A stretch of 64,000 nucleotides of DNA, from NCBI RefSeq assembly GCF_039543525.1, contig NZ_BAABJX010000015.1, positions 10,653 to 74,652 of the forward strand. The letters run 5' to 3'. Both the position numbers and the translations under genes were made by a program. The notes below the pieces were generated by a model. It ran no database searches. It worked only from the letters and a program-made list of their open reading frames with translations, and was not told where the DNA came from. Of this stretch, positions 37,178 through 45,422 are shown in pieces. Each line of letters begins with the position of its first letter. Position 1 is the stretch's first letter. The stretch is from Algivirga pacifica. Lineage in GTDB: Bacteria; Bacteroidota; Bacteroidia; Cytophagales; Flammeovirgaceae.

Positions 37178-37573
37178 ATGAGTCAATATGCTCGATTCGG
37201 ACAGCGGTTAGCTAGTCACGTAGGAGATTTAATTATCGTCAATTTAATTTTACTCCCAACAATAGTAATTGTCAATATGCGTGACCTCAACTTCAATTAT
37301 AGCCTTATACAACTCATAGTATGGTGTGCTTACTCAACGTACTTTAACGCTTCAGACGAAAGAGGTACATATGGGAAGAAATTGATGGGGTTAAAAGTAG
37401 AACATTTAGATGGTACAAAATTGACTTATCTCGAATCCTTTGTCAGGTTTATTTTGGGCTTTGCAGTGTTTGGCTTTCTAGTGGGAATTATACCTATCCT
37501 TTTCACTAATAAAAAACAAGGTTTTCATGATCTGATACTGAGCTCAGTCGTAAGAGTAAAAGCTAATCAATAA
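37178..37573 (+). CDS. RDD-family membrane protein
   Basis: 131 residues. RDD signatures: Arg in FGQRLASHVGDL with the following Asp, and the final Asp in GFHDLILSSVV, plus YGKKLMGLKVEHLDG in the middle. Two or three transmembrane helices (~18-40, ~85-110). The family is proposed to act in transport or ion homeostasis, but the function here is unknown. It sits alone between attC-like sites 2 and 3, which begins to look like a single-gene cassette. Confidence 0.85.
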   Translation: MSQYARFGQRLASHVGDLIIVNLILLPTIVIVNMRDLNFNYSLIQLIVWCAYSTYFNASDERGTYGKKLMGLKVEHLDGTKLTYLESFVRFILGFAVFGFLVGIIPILFTNKKQGFHDLILSSVVRVKANQ

Positions 37574-37590
37574 TTCATTCATATAAAGAA

Positions 37591-37660
37591 ACATAACATT
37601 AGCTATCATCAATTCCCTACGAAAACACTAATGCAACTTATGATAGCCATGGCGTTATCC
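37591..37660 (+). other. attC-like recombination site 3
   Basis: The best of the four, 70 bp. Left arm AACATTAGCTATCATCAATT pairs with the reverse complement of AACTTATGATAGCCATGGCGTT, with two extra bases on one strand. Outer boxes are ACATAAC and GTTATCC. It begins 17 bp after the RDD stop codon. Confidence 0.6.
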
Positions 37661-37740
37661 TTATTATAAACCACTAATAACCAATATGGATTTTTAGTTT
37701 AACGTATGCATTTAGTTATATTGAAATTCAAAATAAAATA

Positions 37741-38997
37741 ATGAAATATTACATCTACTTATCACTACTTGTCGGATCGATTTTAGTGGTAAATCAACAT
37801 ACAATTGCACAAGCAAGTGACTCCCAAACAGAGCAATTTCAAAATCGAATAGTGGATTCCATATTTTCTGAAACTTTAAATGAAAGCCGTGACTTTTGGG
37901 TAAGATTACCAGATAATTACAAGCCAGGTAATGATGAAAAATATGCTGTGATTTATCTAATGGATGGATTTTCACTAGAAAGTACTTTGGAAGCTGTTTA
38001 TAGCAACTATTGGGGGCATTACCTACCACATATGATACTTGTTGGGATTTCTAATCGCAGTAACCGAACAAGAGATTTAACTACTTCGCAGGTAAAAATG
38101 AGACGTGGTAGTGCAATGGACAGTGAAACTGGAGGTGCAGAAACCTTTACTAAATTTATGGAGGAGGAACTCATCCCATACATTGATAGTAAGTATCCAA
38201 CCATGGCTTATCGTACCTTAATTGGGCACTCTTATGCCGGTTTGTTTACTATAAATATGTTGGTTAATCATAAACATCTCTTTCAAAACTATATAGCCAT
38301 AGATCCAAGTTTAGATTGGGACGACCAAAAACTATTGAAGGAGGCAAAAGAAAAGCTGAGTAAAGAAAGTTATGAAGGCAAATCCCTTTATGTGTCTTTG
38401 GCAGCAGAGCAGCTACATATGTGGAATGAAGAAATAACCATGGAGAATATTATGGATGACTCTTCAGAATTTACTTTGTTTGCGCGTTCAATCATTGAGT
38501 TTTCAAATTATGCTAAATCTCAAAAACAGAATGGATTAAATTTTTCATGGAAGGTTTATCATGAAGATTTACATGGTACAGTTCCGTTGCCATCAATAAG
38601 AGATGGGCTGATATTTCTTTTTGAATGGTATCAGTTTAAATCTCCGCAAAAATATAATAATCCAGAGACCCCTTTAGAAGAATTGGTTTCGCTCTTGAAG
38701 AAGCAGGAACAAATCTATACCGAACAATTTGGTGTTCCCACTGCACCCATGATAGACGAAATGTTAAATGGCTATGGCTACATGAATATGCAAATGGGAC
38801 AACCTGAGAAGGCGTTCATGTTTTTTGAAATGAATATTAAGTATAATCCAACAAGTGCAAATGCTTATGATTCGATGGCTGAGTATTATGAATCTCAAAA
38901 CGACAAAGAGAATGCCTTAAAATACTTAAACAAGGCCTACGAAATAAGTGGTGACGATTACTATAAAGAAAGAATTGAAGCACTAAATAAAAAATAA
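37741..38997 (+). CDS. Exported esterase (Fes/IroE-like) with C-terminal TPR
   Basis: 418 residues. Signal peptide ~1-24 (VVNQHTIAQA). Esterase-D/IroE-type alpha/beta hydrolase: VRLPDNYKPGNDEKYAVIYLMDG, GISNRSNRTRDLT, nucleophile Ser164 in LIGHSYAGLF, AIDPSLDWD and His in HEDLHGTVPL. Two TPR-like units fill the last ~75 residues (GQPEKAFMFFEMNIKYNP, NDKENALKYLNKAYEI). Proteins of this make are annotated as siderophore or acyl esterases; I cannot name the substrate. It lies alone between attC-like sites 3 and 4. Confidence 0.85.
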   Translation: MKYYIYLSLLVGSILVVNQHTIAQASDSQTEQFQNRIVDSIFSETLNESRDFWVRLPDNYKPGNDEKYAVIYLMDGFSLESTLEAVYSNYWGHYLPHMILVGISNRSNRTRDLTTSQVKMRRGSAMDSETGGAETFTKFMEEELIPYIDSKYPTMAYRTLIGHSYAGLFTINMLVNHKHLFQNYIAIDPSLDWDDQKLLKEAKEKLSKESYEGKSLYVSLAAEQLHMWNEEITMENIMDDSSEFTLFARSIIEFSNYAKSQKQNGLNFSWKVYHEDLHGTVPLPSIRDGLIFLFEWYQFKSPQKYNNPETPLEELVSLLKKQEQIYTEQFGVPTAPMIDEMLNGYGYMNMQMGQPEKAFMFFEMNIKYNPTSANAYDSMAEYYESQNDKENALKYLNKAYEISGDDYYKERIEALNKK

Positions 38998-39002
38998 TCA
39001 AA

Positions 39003-39133
39003 GGCTAACCATGTGTCATACGTAATGGCGGGCAAAGTAGGGATTTTAGGGTTCGTGGCTCGTATCAATACTATCTCGGTTTAATAGTGACGAACTCCAA
39101 AATTTGCCTCTACACATATACTCAACGTTACAC
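39003..39133 (+). other. attC-like recombination site 4
   Basis: A long imperfect palindrome of about 131 bp. Outer arms GCTAACCATGTGTCATACG and reversed AACGTTGAGTATATGTGTAG; GGGCAAA against TTTGCC; then an inner stem TTTTAGGGTTCGT against ACGAACTCCAAAA. Right box GTTACAC. It lies between the esterase and the TTG-started DUF6794 gene. Confidence 0.55.
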
Positions 39134-39147
39134 TCAATTTACAAAAC

Positions 39148-39888
39148 TTGAAAAAGCTACTCATAATCATACCAATTTGTATTTTCTCAATTCTTGTAAA
39201 CGGACAGGAGAATAAGTTTGAACTTGATTCAATCAACGGAGTTTATATCCCCAATGATTTGGAAGACTGTTTTGTACAGATAAATGCTTTTTGGAGCGAC
39301 TCCACTAAGCAACAAGTGACTGAATGGACAGAAGATGAATTTGTAGGTAAGGCGCATATGGGTTTTGGTACGTGGATGCGAAACAATTGGAGACTTTGGG
39401 GTGGTTCTAGACTTTCAAAATATTTCAATGATATGGGAATCTATCATCCAGACGATATGTCAGGAATCATACTGATTTCTTATCATCGTTATCTAAATGA
39501 TACTGATATACAGTTCAAGAAGCAGGTGAAGTATTATCAAGTCTATTGGAAAAAAGCCAAGAGGGAGCAAAAGAAATTTCAGAAAGAAGAATTCAAGGAG
39601 TTTAGCGTTGGTGATACCGTTGAGTTCAGCTATGATTATGAGTTTATCAGCGAAAATCAAGAAAAGGGATATATGCAAGAATCATGTGTGGCAACAGCGG
39701 TGATTAAAGCTAAGAACAAGAAACAATTACAACTTTTAGTGCAACTCTTGGATGCGTGTGACCCTGATGGTATTATTATTTCAAGCAATAATATTTATGA
39801 CGAATCTGGTAAACTGATTGAAGAAGATAAACAAACGATCATGAAGACAGGTGAAGAACATTGGACAAGCTATAATCTGTGGTACTAA
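39148..39888 (+). CDS. Exported DUF6794-domain protein
   Basis: 246 residues with a TTG start, supported by the signal peptide that immediately follows (KLLIIIPICIFSILVNGQ) and by attC-like site 4 ending 14 bp upstream. The domain reads YIPNDLEDCFVQINAFW, MGFGTWMRNNWRLWGGSRLSKYFNDMGI and HPDDMSGIILISYHRYLN in parts, which I recognise as DUF6794 (residues ~25-115). The rest is charged and beta-rich. Function unknown; related proteins are abundant in Bacteroidota. Confidence 0.75.
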   Translation: MKKLLIIIPICIFSILVNGQENKFELDSINGVYIPNDLEDCFVQINAFWSDSTKQQVTEWTEDEFVGKAHMGFGTWMRNNWRLWGGSRLSKYFNDMGIYHPDDMSGIILISYHRYLNDTDIQFKKQVKYYQVYWKKAKREQKKFQKEEFKEFSVGDTVEFSYDYEFISENQEKGYMQESCVATAVIKAKNKKQLQLLVQLLDACDPDGIIISSNNIYDESGKLIEEDKQTIMKTGEEHWTSYNLWY

Positions 39889-39949
39889 AATAAAAAAGTT
39901 ATATTAATGGGCTGAATGCAGCCTGCCCCAATTCTAATAGCATCAACTA

Positions 39950-40594
39950 ATGGAAATAGTAATCCGACATCTATTAATTTTAACGACCATTTTTTTGCTG
40001 AATTGTTCAAATCGAAATAATCAAGATAAATTGACAGATCAAGATTTAAATAGACTTTTTAAGAATCATCATATTCCAAGTGATTATGTGAAATTGAGGA
40101 ACTTTGAATACTCATTAGCGTCACAATCTGATTACTATTCGGATGGTTTTGAACTTTTGTTTGATGAGAATGATACCATGTTGAAAAGTTATTCAACGGA
40201 TAAGTCTTTTTTAGACTCATTTATCATTTTTGCTCAAGCTGATGGAACAGGTTCTTTATATGCATATTGGTTGAGTAGCAAGGAGCTGACACAAAATACG
40301 CCAATTGTAATCTTTGGTAGTGAAGGAGGAGTATACGTCGTGGCAGAAAACTTTAACGATCTATTGAAAATACTCACTTTGGATTCTGAGCCAATGGTTG
40401 ACCACGATGAAGTATCATATTATAAAGATACTGCTGATTATAATCCTAGTAAGAATAGACCTGAATATCTTAATTGGCTGAAAAAAGAGTTTAAAATAGA
40501 CCCAATAGAAAATACTGATGAAATAGTCTTAATTGCTCAAGAAAAATATCAAAAGGCTTTAAAAACTTGGGTAAACAAGTTTACTGAAATTTGA
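39950..40594 (+). CDS. SUKH/SMI1-KNR4-like lipoprotein
   Basis: 214 residues. N-terminal lipoprotein signal (LLILTTIFLLNCS, Cys ~20). The core resembles SMI1/KNR4 (SUKH) proteins: IPSDYVKLRNFEY, FIIFAQADGTGSLYAYWL and PIVIFGSEGGVYVVAENFNDLLKIL. SUKH proteins usually act as cytoplasmic immunity proteins against polymorphic toxins; a lipid-anchored form would act outside. No toxin is visible nearby, so a toxin-immunity role is not supported beyond the fold. Family assignment is by motif memory and is moderate. Confidence 0.55.
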   Translation: MEIVIRHLLILTTIFLLNCSNRNNQDKLTDQDLNRLFKNHHIPSDYVKLRNFEYSLASQSDYYSDGFELLFDENDTMLKSYSTDKSFLDSFIIFAQADGTGSLYAYWLSSKELTQNTPIVIFGSEGGVYVVAENFNDLLKILTLDSEPMVDHDEVSYYKDTADYNPSKNRPEYLNWLKKEFKIDPIENTDEIVLIAQEKYQKALKTWVNKFTEI

Positions 40595-40647
40595 ATGGCT
40601 ATATCAAGCGACCTACAAGAAGGAGTATACAAAACCAACAATAAGTA

Positions 40648-41223
40648 ATGCTAGAGGCTGAAGAATTTTGTCCTAAAGACAAAAAAGAATGGAGAACATG
40701 GTTGAAAATGAACCATAAGAAAAAAGATTCCGTCTGGTTGATTTTTTACAAGAAACAATCACCAAAATATAACCTGAGCTGGAGTGAATCCGTGGATCAA
40801 GCCCTTTGTTTTGGGTGGATCGATAGTACGAAAAGAGCTATAGATCAGGAGTCTTTTAAACAATACTTCAGCAAGCGAAAGCCCAAAAGTAATTGGTCAA
40901 AAGTAAACAAGGACAAAGTAGAAAACTTGATTGCCCAAGGACTAATGGAAGAAGCTGGATACAAAAGTATTGAAGTGGCCAAGGAAAATGGTTCCTGGAC
41001 ATTTCTGGACAGTGTCGAAAACTTAGAAATTCCCATAGACCTAAAACAGGCATTGGAGAGCCATAAAGGTTCAGGGGAGTTCTTTGAAAGTCTCAGTAAG
41101 TCTGATAAAAAGATATTATTATATTGGGTGATCTCCGCAAAAAGGAAAGAAACAAGACAAAAAAGGATCACTGAAATTGCAGAAAATGCAAGTAACCATT
41201 GCAAACCAAAGCAATTTAGATAG
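40648..41223 (+). CDS. YdeI / OmpD-associated family protein
   Basis: 191 residues, no signal peptide. Typical sequence WRTWLKMNHKKKDSVWLIFYKK, WSESVDQALCFGWIDSTKRAID, YFSKRKPKSNWSKVNKDKVENLIAQGLMEEAGYKSIE and the C-terminal WVISAKRKETRQKRITEIAENA are family hallmarks (given in parts). YdeI-type proteins are linked to peptide/bacteriocin protection and membrane stress in enterics; here the role is unknown. It follows the SUKH-like gene by 53 bp and is the last gene of the AT-rich stretch. Confidence 0.9.
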   Translation: MLEAEEFCPKDKKEWRTWLKMNHKKKDSVWLIFYKKQSPKYNLSWSESVDQALCFGWIDSTKRAIDQESFKQYFSKRKPKSNWSKVNKDKVENLIAQGLMEEAGYKSIEVAKENGSWTFLDSVENLEIPIDLKQALESHKGSGEFFESLSKSDKKILLYWVISAKRKETRQKRITEIAENASNHCKPKQFR

Positions 41224-41284
41224 AAAAAGCCTGCAAGATTGGCTGAAGGGCTGATTACTTTTTGTACTGATAACCCCAAAAACA

Positions 41285-42190
41285 TTGAAAAACAAACCAC
41301 TCTACGTAGAAACCACCATCACCTGTAACTTGGATGAGCTGTGGGCTGCTACCCAAGATCCTTCAAGGCATCAAGAATGGGATTTGCGCTTTTCTGAAAT
41401 AGACTATCTTCCCAAAGACGATCCTGCCTCACCTCAGCAGTTTCGCTATGCCACCCGTATGGGGTTCGGAATGACGGTCGAGGGAAAGGGAGAGAGTGTC
41501 GCGACCAAGACCAATAATCATGGGGTGAGTACTTCGGTACTGAAATTCTCTTCTGACAGCCTTATCTCCATTATAAAAGAAGGCTCAGGCTACTGGAAGT
41601 ATATTCCTGAGGGGAAGTCGATCAGGTTTCTGACGGGCTATGACTACCAAACCCGATGGGGGATTTTGGGTAGCGCAGTGGACCGATGGATCTTCAGGCC
41701 CATGATGCGATGGGCCACTGCCTGGAGCTTTGACTGTCTAAAAAATCATATGGAGAAAGGGATTCATCCCCGTCAAGCGATCACTGCGCAGGTATCGGTG
41801 CTGCTGATTCATATTCTACTGGGAATCGTTTGGGTATATCAAGGGTTAGTGCCTAAACTGGCTTTTCCGGATACTGGAGAATTGGATATACTAAGGGCAT
41901 CAGGGGTATTCCCAGGGTATGAAGAAACGGTTTTGTTGGTCGTGGGCATAGCAGAAATGGCCTTTGGTGTTGGGTTTTGGTGGACGTTTAAAAAAGGTAT
42001 ACATGTTTTGAATATCCTTGGGCTGACATTCTTGGCTGTTGGGGCTCTTTTTAGTGATATGATGGTCTTTGTACAGCCCTTCAATCCATTCGCATTAAAT
42101 ATTTCCATGATGGGCTTATCCATCATCGCTTTATTACATATTGATTCTTTACCAAAAGCATCCAATTGCATTACAAATCCAAAACAATGA
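41285..42190 (+). CDS. SRPBCC domain fused to DoxX-like membrane domain
   Basis: 301 residues with a TTG start. Residues ~1-150 are a START/SRPBCC lipid-binding-like domain (VETTITCNLDELWAATQDPSRHQEWD, RWGILGSAVDRWIFRPMMRWATAWSF, in parts). Residues ~165-290 contain four hydrophobic helices in DoxX-like order (VSVLLIHILLGIVWVYQGLVPKL; GIAEMAFGVGFW). It probably delivers or binds a small lipid at the membrane, but the role is not known. Its stop overlaps the next gene's start (ATGA, 42187-42190), so the two are translationally coupled. Confidence 0.8.
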   Translation: MKNKPLYVETTITCNLDELWAATQDPSRHQEWDLRFSEIDYLPKDDPASPQQFRYATRMGFGMTVEGKGESVATKTNNHGVSTSVLKFSSDSLISIIKEGSGYWKYIPEGKSIRFLTGYDYQTRWGILGSAVDRWIFRPMMRWATAWSFDCLKNHMEKGIHPRQAITAQVSVLLIHILLGIVWVYQGLVPKLAFPDTGELDILRASGVFPGYEETVLLVVGIAEMAFGVGFWWTFKKGIHVLNILGLTFLAVGALFSDMMVFVQPFNPFALNISMMGLSIIALLHIDSLPKASNCITNPKQ

Positions 42191-42870
42191 ACTCCATCTA
42201 TCAACAAGCGTTAGGAACTGATTTTGAAAAGCTACATCCTAAAATTCAAGAACGTTTCGGTTTCAATAGTAGTGATCAAATAGCCTCTATCGGAAAAGGG
42301 ATTATGCATCACGTATGGTATGGCCCAGTATATACCCTTCCTTTTCTGTATCTCGGTACCTGGCGAAATATCATGTTTCCGCAGAAGGGAAAGAATATCC
42401 CTTTCAGTATTGAGAATTTTGCTTATCAGGATACGTTCGGTAGGGAGACCGTTACGTGGATTCGTACCTATCAGTTTCCCAATCGGGAAAGACGTTTCGA
42501 TGCCACTATGGTATATAGCCAGAAAAGGGGAAGAATTGTAGACTACCTGGGAACACACCAACATCTTGCAGTGGATATTGAAATGAGCGTCGCAGGGAAT
42601 GGAGGGATTCGTATCCGCTCAGGGGAACAGCGATTTTATGAAGGGATGCTAGGATTTAAGTTTCCTATGCTATTTTCAGGAGAAGCAGAGGTCTGTGAAT
42701 GGTATGATGATCAGGAAGGTAAGTTCAAGATCTCCGTGGTGGTAAGCAATAAGGTTTGGGGCCGTCTCTTTGGGTATGAAGGCTCCTTTGATGTGGAGTA
42801 TATTTCGGTGAAGTCCAAGAGAGATATTCCTCAGAATGTATTGCCGTTGAGAGAGGAAATTAGGGAATAA
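42187..42870 (+). CDS. DUF4166-family protein
   Basis: 227 residues from ATG at 42187, overlapping the previous stop by ATGA. Sequence FEKLHPKIQERFGF, HHVWYGPVYTLPFLYLGTWRNIMFP, FAYQDTFGRETVTWIRTYQF and GTHQHLAVDIEMSVAGNGGIRIRSGEQRFYEG (in parts) is typical of DUF4166, usually found at the C-terminus of saccharopine-dehydrogenase-like proteins. Here it stands alone beside an SRPBCC-DoxX-like partner. No membrane helix or signal seen. Coupling suggests the two proteins work together. Confidence 0.85.
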   Translation: MNSIYQQALGTDFEKLHPKIQERFGFNSSDQIASIGKGIMHHVWYGPVYTLPFLYLGTWRNIMFPQKGKNIPFSIENFAYQDTFGRETVTWIRTYQFPNRERRFDATMVYSQKRGRIVDYLGTHQHLAVDIEMSVAGNGGIRIRSGEQRFYEGMLGFKFPMLFSGEAEVCEWYDDQEGKFKISVVVSNKVWGRLFGYEGSFDVEYISVKSKRDIPQNVLPLREEIRE

Positions 42871-43019
42871 AGAGAGGCTATAATGCAGATGGTTACTTAG
42901 ATTTTATCATAGAGTATAACTGGCATTACAATGCCTATACACCTTTACTTTTTTTGTCTAATCCTGATGGAGAGCAATTATATCAATTGGTGGCAGAGAA
43001 TGAGTTTGTTGGGTGTTAA
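42870..43019 (+). pseudogene. C-terminal remnant of an unidentified gene
   Basis: A frame different from the DUF4166 gene reads YNADGYLDFIIEY, NWHYNAYTPLLFLSNPDGEQ and LYQLVAENEFVGC before a stop at 43017-43019. It reads like real coding sequence: about 45 residues, well-formed and with no start codon. I take it as the 3' end of a gene whose front was deleted when this junction formed. The reading frame upstream is closed by a stop within the DUF4166 gene. Confidence 0.55.
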
Positions 43020-43381
43020 GATTTGGCTTATTTATTAAGGTTGAATATTTAACCGTCATACTGCTAGTTCGCTTTGTTGAGTGGCACTGCGTGCCGTTGA
43101 GTGGAGCTTTGCTCCGTTGAGTAGCCCTTCGGGCTGTTGAGAAAGAGTAGTACTGCAAAATCTCAACAGCCCGAAGGGCTACTCAACGGAGCAAAGCTCC
43201 ACTCAACCAGCGGCGTAAGCCGCCTCAACTGTCGGTTAATTATTCAACCTTAATTAACCCTAGGCGGAGAAGGAGAGAACTATTGTGTCGCTTAATAAAA
43301 GAAAGGATAAAGGAAAAGAAGCTATAAATTAAGTGTTTTCCTTCATCCTTCATCCTTCATCCTTCATCCTTCCCCCGATAA
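42871..43381. other. 511 bp gap holding a remnant, element B and short repeats
   Basis: It contains the coding remnant (to 43019), the nested-hairpin element 43035-43253, the arm extension TTAACCCTAGGCGG that continues element similarity to 43266, and GGATAAAGG plus CATCCTTCATCCTT sequence (43309-43375) resembling repeat H. Confidence 0.75.
43035..43253. repeat. Nested-hairpin element B with outer arms
   Basis: Outer arms TTAAGGTTGAATATTTAACC and reversed GGTTAATTATTCAACCTTAA are a 21 bp near-perfect inverted repeat. Inside, GTTGAG/CTCAAC units at 43076-43229 separate hairpins GGCACTGCGTGCC, GGAGCTTTGCTCC, AGCCCTTCGGGCT, then the mirror order and GGCGGCGTAAGCCGCC. Each small hairpin also pairs with its partner in the opposite arm, so the DNA can fold as one stem or as a chain of hairpins. 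Confidence 0.9.
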
Positions 43382-44059
43382 TTACTGCAACTTCTTCAAT
43401 AAAAGCTCTGCCGCAGCTTCAGAAGAGGCAGGGTTTTGTCCCGTGATTAATAGTCCATCTTCTACGGTGTAAGGAGCCCAGTCATCGCCCTTGGAGTATT
43501 CACCCCCATTGCGCTGTAGCATATCCTCTACCAGGAATGGAACCACATCTGTCAGTTGTACGGCGTCCTCTTCGGTATTGGAGAAGCCGGTCACTTTTTT
43601 TCCGTGCACTAGAGGAGCTCCATCGGTTCCTTTGGTATGTTTAAAGATTACTGGAGCATGACAAACGGCTGCCACAGGCTTGTTGCTCGCATAGAATTTC
43701 TCAATCAACCCAATAGAGTGTGGGTCTTCTGCCAAGTCCCACAATGGACCGTGTCCTCCTGGATAAAATACAGCATCGAAATCATCAGCATTTATGTGGG
43801 CCAACTTCTCTGTATTGGCTAATTTTTGTTGTAATGCTTCATCCTGATTAAAACGTTTAGTCGCTTCCGTTTGGAAATCCTCTGTCTCACTTTTAGGATC
43901 AATAGGCGGTTGCCCTCCTTCTGGAGAGACTAAGGTGATGTTTACTCCTTTATCGGCCAGGTAATAGTAAGGAGCAGCAAACTCCTCTACCCAAAAGCCG
44001 GTCTTTTCTCCTGTATTTCCTAGTTTATCGTGGCTGGTTAACACAAATAAAACGTTCAT
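43382..44059 (-). CDS. DJ-1/PfpI-family protein, Hsp31-like chaperone or glyoxalase
   Basis: 225 residues, cytoplasmic. The nucleophile elbow is AAVCHAP with Cys133 and adjacent His134, preceded by FYPGGHGPLWDL and an early acidic pair in GFWVEEFAAP. This order and length match type 1 glutamine-amidotransferase-like Hsp31/YhbO-related proteins, which detoxify methylglyoxal or protect damaged proteins. It is divergent from the downstream DUF1254-type gene. Which of the DJ-1 activities applies cannot be read here. Confidence 0.9.
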   Translation of the reverse strand: MNVLFVLTSHDKLGNTGEKTGFWVEEFAAPYYYLADKGVNITLVSPEGGQPPIDPKSETEDFQTEATKRFNQDEALQQKLANTEKLAHINADDFDAVFYPGGHGPLWDLAEDPHSIGLIEKFYASNKPVAAVCHAPVIFKHTKGTDGAPLVHGKKVTGFSNTEEDAVQLTDVVPFLVEDMLQRNGGEYSKGDDWAPYTVEDGLLITGQNPASSEAAAELLLKKLQ

Positions 44060-44321
44060 ATTTCTTTGTTAAGGTTAAAGGTTATTCTAAAATCAATTCT
44101 CTCAAATAACATCAACGATTCGTTTTCTGTTTGTAAAGAACCTATAGAGTTTGATGATTTTTGTATAAGTAGAATTGATAACGTGTTATAGTATTATGAT
44201 TCTGAGAGCCATAGTACGGGGTGTTGCTTGGTTGTGGGCGTATTCGAAAGTAGTTAATGGATGATAATAGCGTATTTTATGTTATGCATAGACAGATTGT
44301 TTCAACATAAAAAAGTATACG
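44060..44321. promoter_or_regulatory. Divergent promoter region
   Basis: A 262 bp gap between the minus-strand DJ-1 gene and the plus-strand DUF1254-type lipoprotein. It holds both promoters by position. No palindrome or repeat stands out. Confidence 0.4.
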
Positions 44322-45422
44322 ATGAAAAAGGTCTTCTTTATACTATCATTATGGTTAACAGTGATAAGTTGTCAATCCTCTAAAAAAGAGACGTCCATAA
44401 AAATAGAGCAATCAGTCACTCCCTTAGAAAAAGTAACGACCGATCAAGCTTTCTTTAATGCAGAGGGTAGAGAGGTGACTCCCGAAACCTATCCTACCGA
44501 TGAAACTTCTAGACAAATGCTTAAAGTCCAAACAGCGGTCGGGGTCAATGAATTTCTTCACAAGCGTGAACTAACGCCTACCGATGAGCAACCCGTGGTG
44601 AGAATGAATCGAGATACTTATTACTCAACCGCTGTTGTTGATGTTTCTGAAGGAGCGTCAGTGACTATTCCTGAAGTTCCGGAAGGAAAGTATGTATCCG
44701 TACAGTCCGTAACAGAAGACCACCGAATTCAAGCAATGAAGTATGGGCCTGGAACATTCGATTTGGCTACTCATGTAGGGACTCATCTCTACCTTGTAAT
44801 TAGGTTGGATGCCACATTAACAGAAGAAGAAGTCAAGGAGATCCAAGATCAAATGTCGATTCAGGCAAATGCTGATAAAAAATTTGAAGCAAGTCCCGTC
44901 AACGAAGAATCGTTTACAAAAGTAGAAGAAGAACTTAAAGCAAAACAACCCGGAATAGTCAAAAGGGATGGACCAAGGGCTTTGGAAGGGATGTTTACCG
45001 ATCCCAATGATGCCTCCAATGAACTGTTTACAGAAGAAAAATATCAAGTGGGCGCTGCCATAGGTTGGGGCGGTGCGCAAATGAAGGATAATATCTATGA
45101 GGTATCGGGTAATTACGCTACTGATAGCTGTTATCAATTGACATTTGAGGACCCCGGAAACGAAGCATTTTGGTCTATTACAGTTTATGACAAGAATGGC
45201 TTTATGTTTAGTGACCTGGCAAATTATAGCTCGAATACCGCTCAAGCCAACGAAGACGGCACATATACTATAAGCTTTGGTTGTGGAGATGATGCTCCCA
45301 ACAATTTAGCGATAGAGAACCCAACCAATTATTTTAATATTGCGATTCGTCACTATAAACCTTCCTCTAAAGTGATGGAAGAAGATTACCGCCTTCTGCC
45401 GATGATGAAATCAATAAAATAA
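44322..45422 (+). CDS. DUF1254/DUF1214-type lipoprotein
   Basis: 366 residues. Lipoprotein signal LSLWLTVISC (Cys ~17). The N-terminal part reads VRMNRDTYYSTAVVDVSEGASVTIPEVPEGKYVSVQSV (in parts), the DUF1254 hallmark, and the C-terminal half contains YQLTFEDPGNEAFWSITVYDKNGFMF and NYFNIAIRHYKPS, matching DUF1214. A glycine-rich GWGGAQ lies between. Function is unknown; such proteins are widespread periplasmic or envelope proteins. A single gene, with its own promoter presumed in the upstream 262 bp. Confidence 0.85.
   Translation: MKKVFFILSLWLTVISCQSSKKETSIKIEQSVTPLEKVTTDQAFFNAEGREVTPETYPTDETSRQMLKVQTAVGVNEFLHKRELTPTDEQPVVRMNRDTYYSTAVVDVSEGASVTIPEVPEGKYVSVQSVTEDHRIQAMKYGPGTFDLATHVGTHLYLVIRLDATLTEEEVKEIQDQMSIQANADKKFEASPVNEESFTKVEEELKAKQPGIVKRDGPRALEGMFTDPNDASNELFTEEKYQVGAAIGWGGAQMKDNIYEVSGNYATDSCYQLTFEDPGNEAFWSITVYDKNGFMFSDLANYSSNTAQANEDGTYTISFGCGDDAPNNLAIENPTNYFNIAIRHYKPSSKVMEEDYRLLPMMKSIK

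Noticed and set aside
40845..41300. 151-residue minus-strand frame opposite ydeI
   Set aside because: Hydrophobic shadow of a well-supported YdeI-family gene.
41839..42207. 122-residue minus-strand frame opposite the DoxX-like domain
   Set aside because: Shadow; overlaps two supported genes and lacks any domain.
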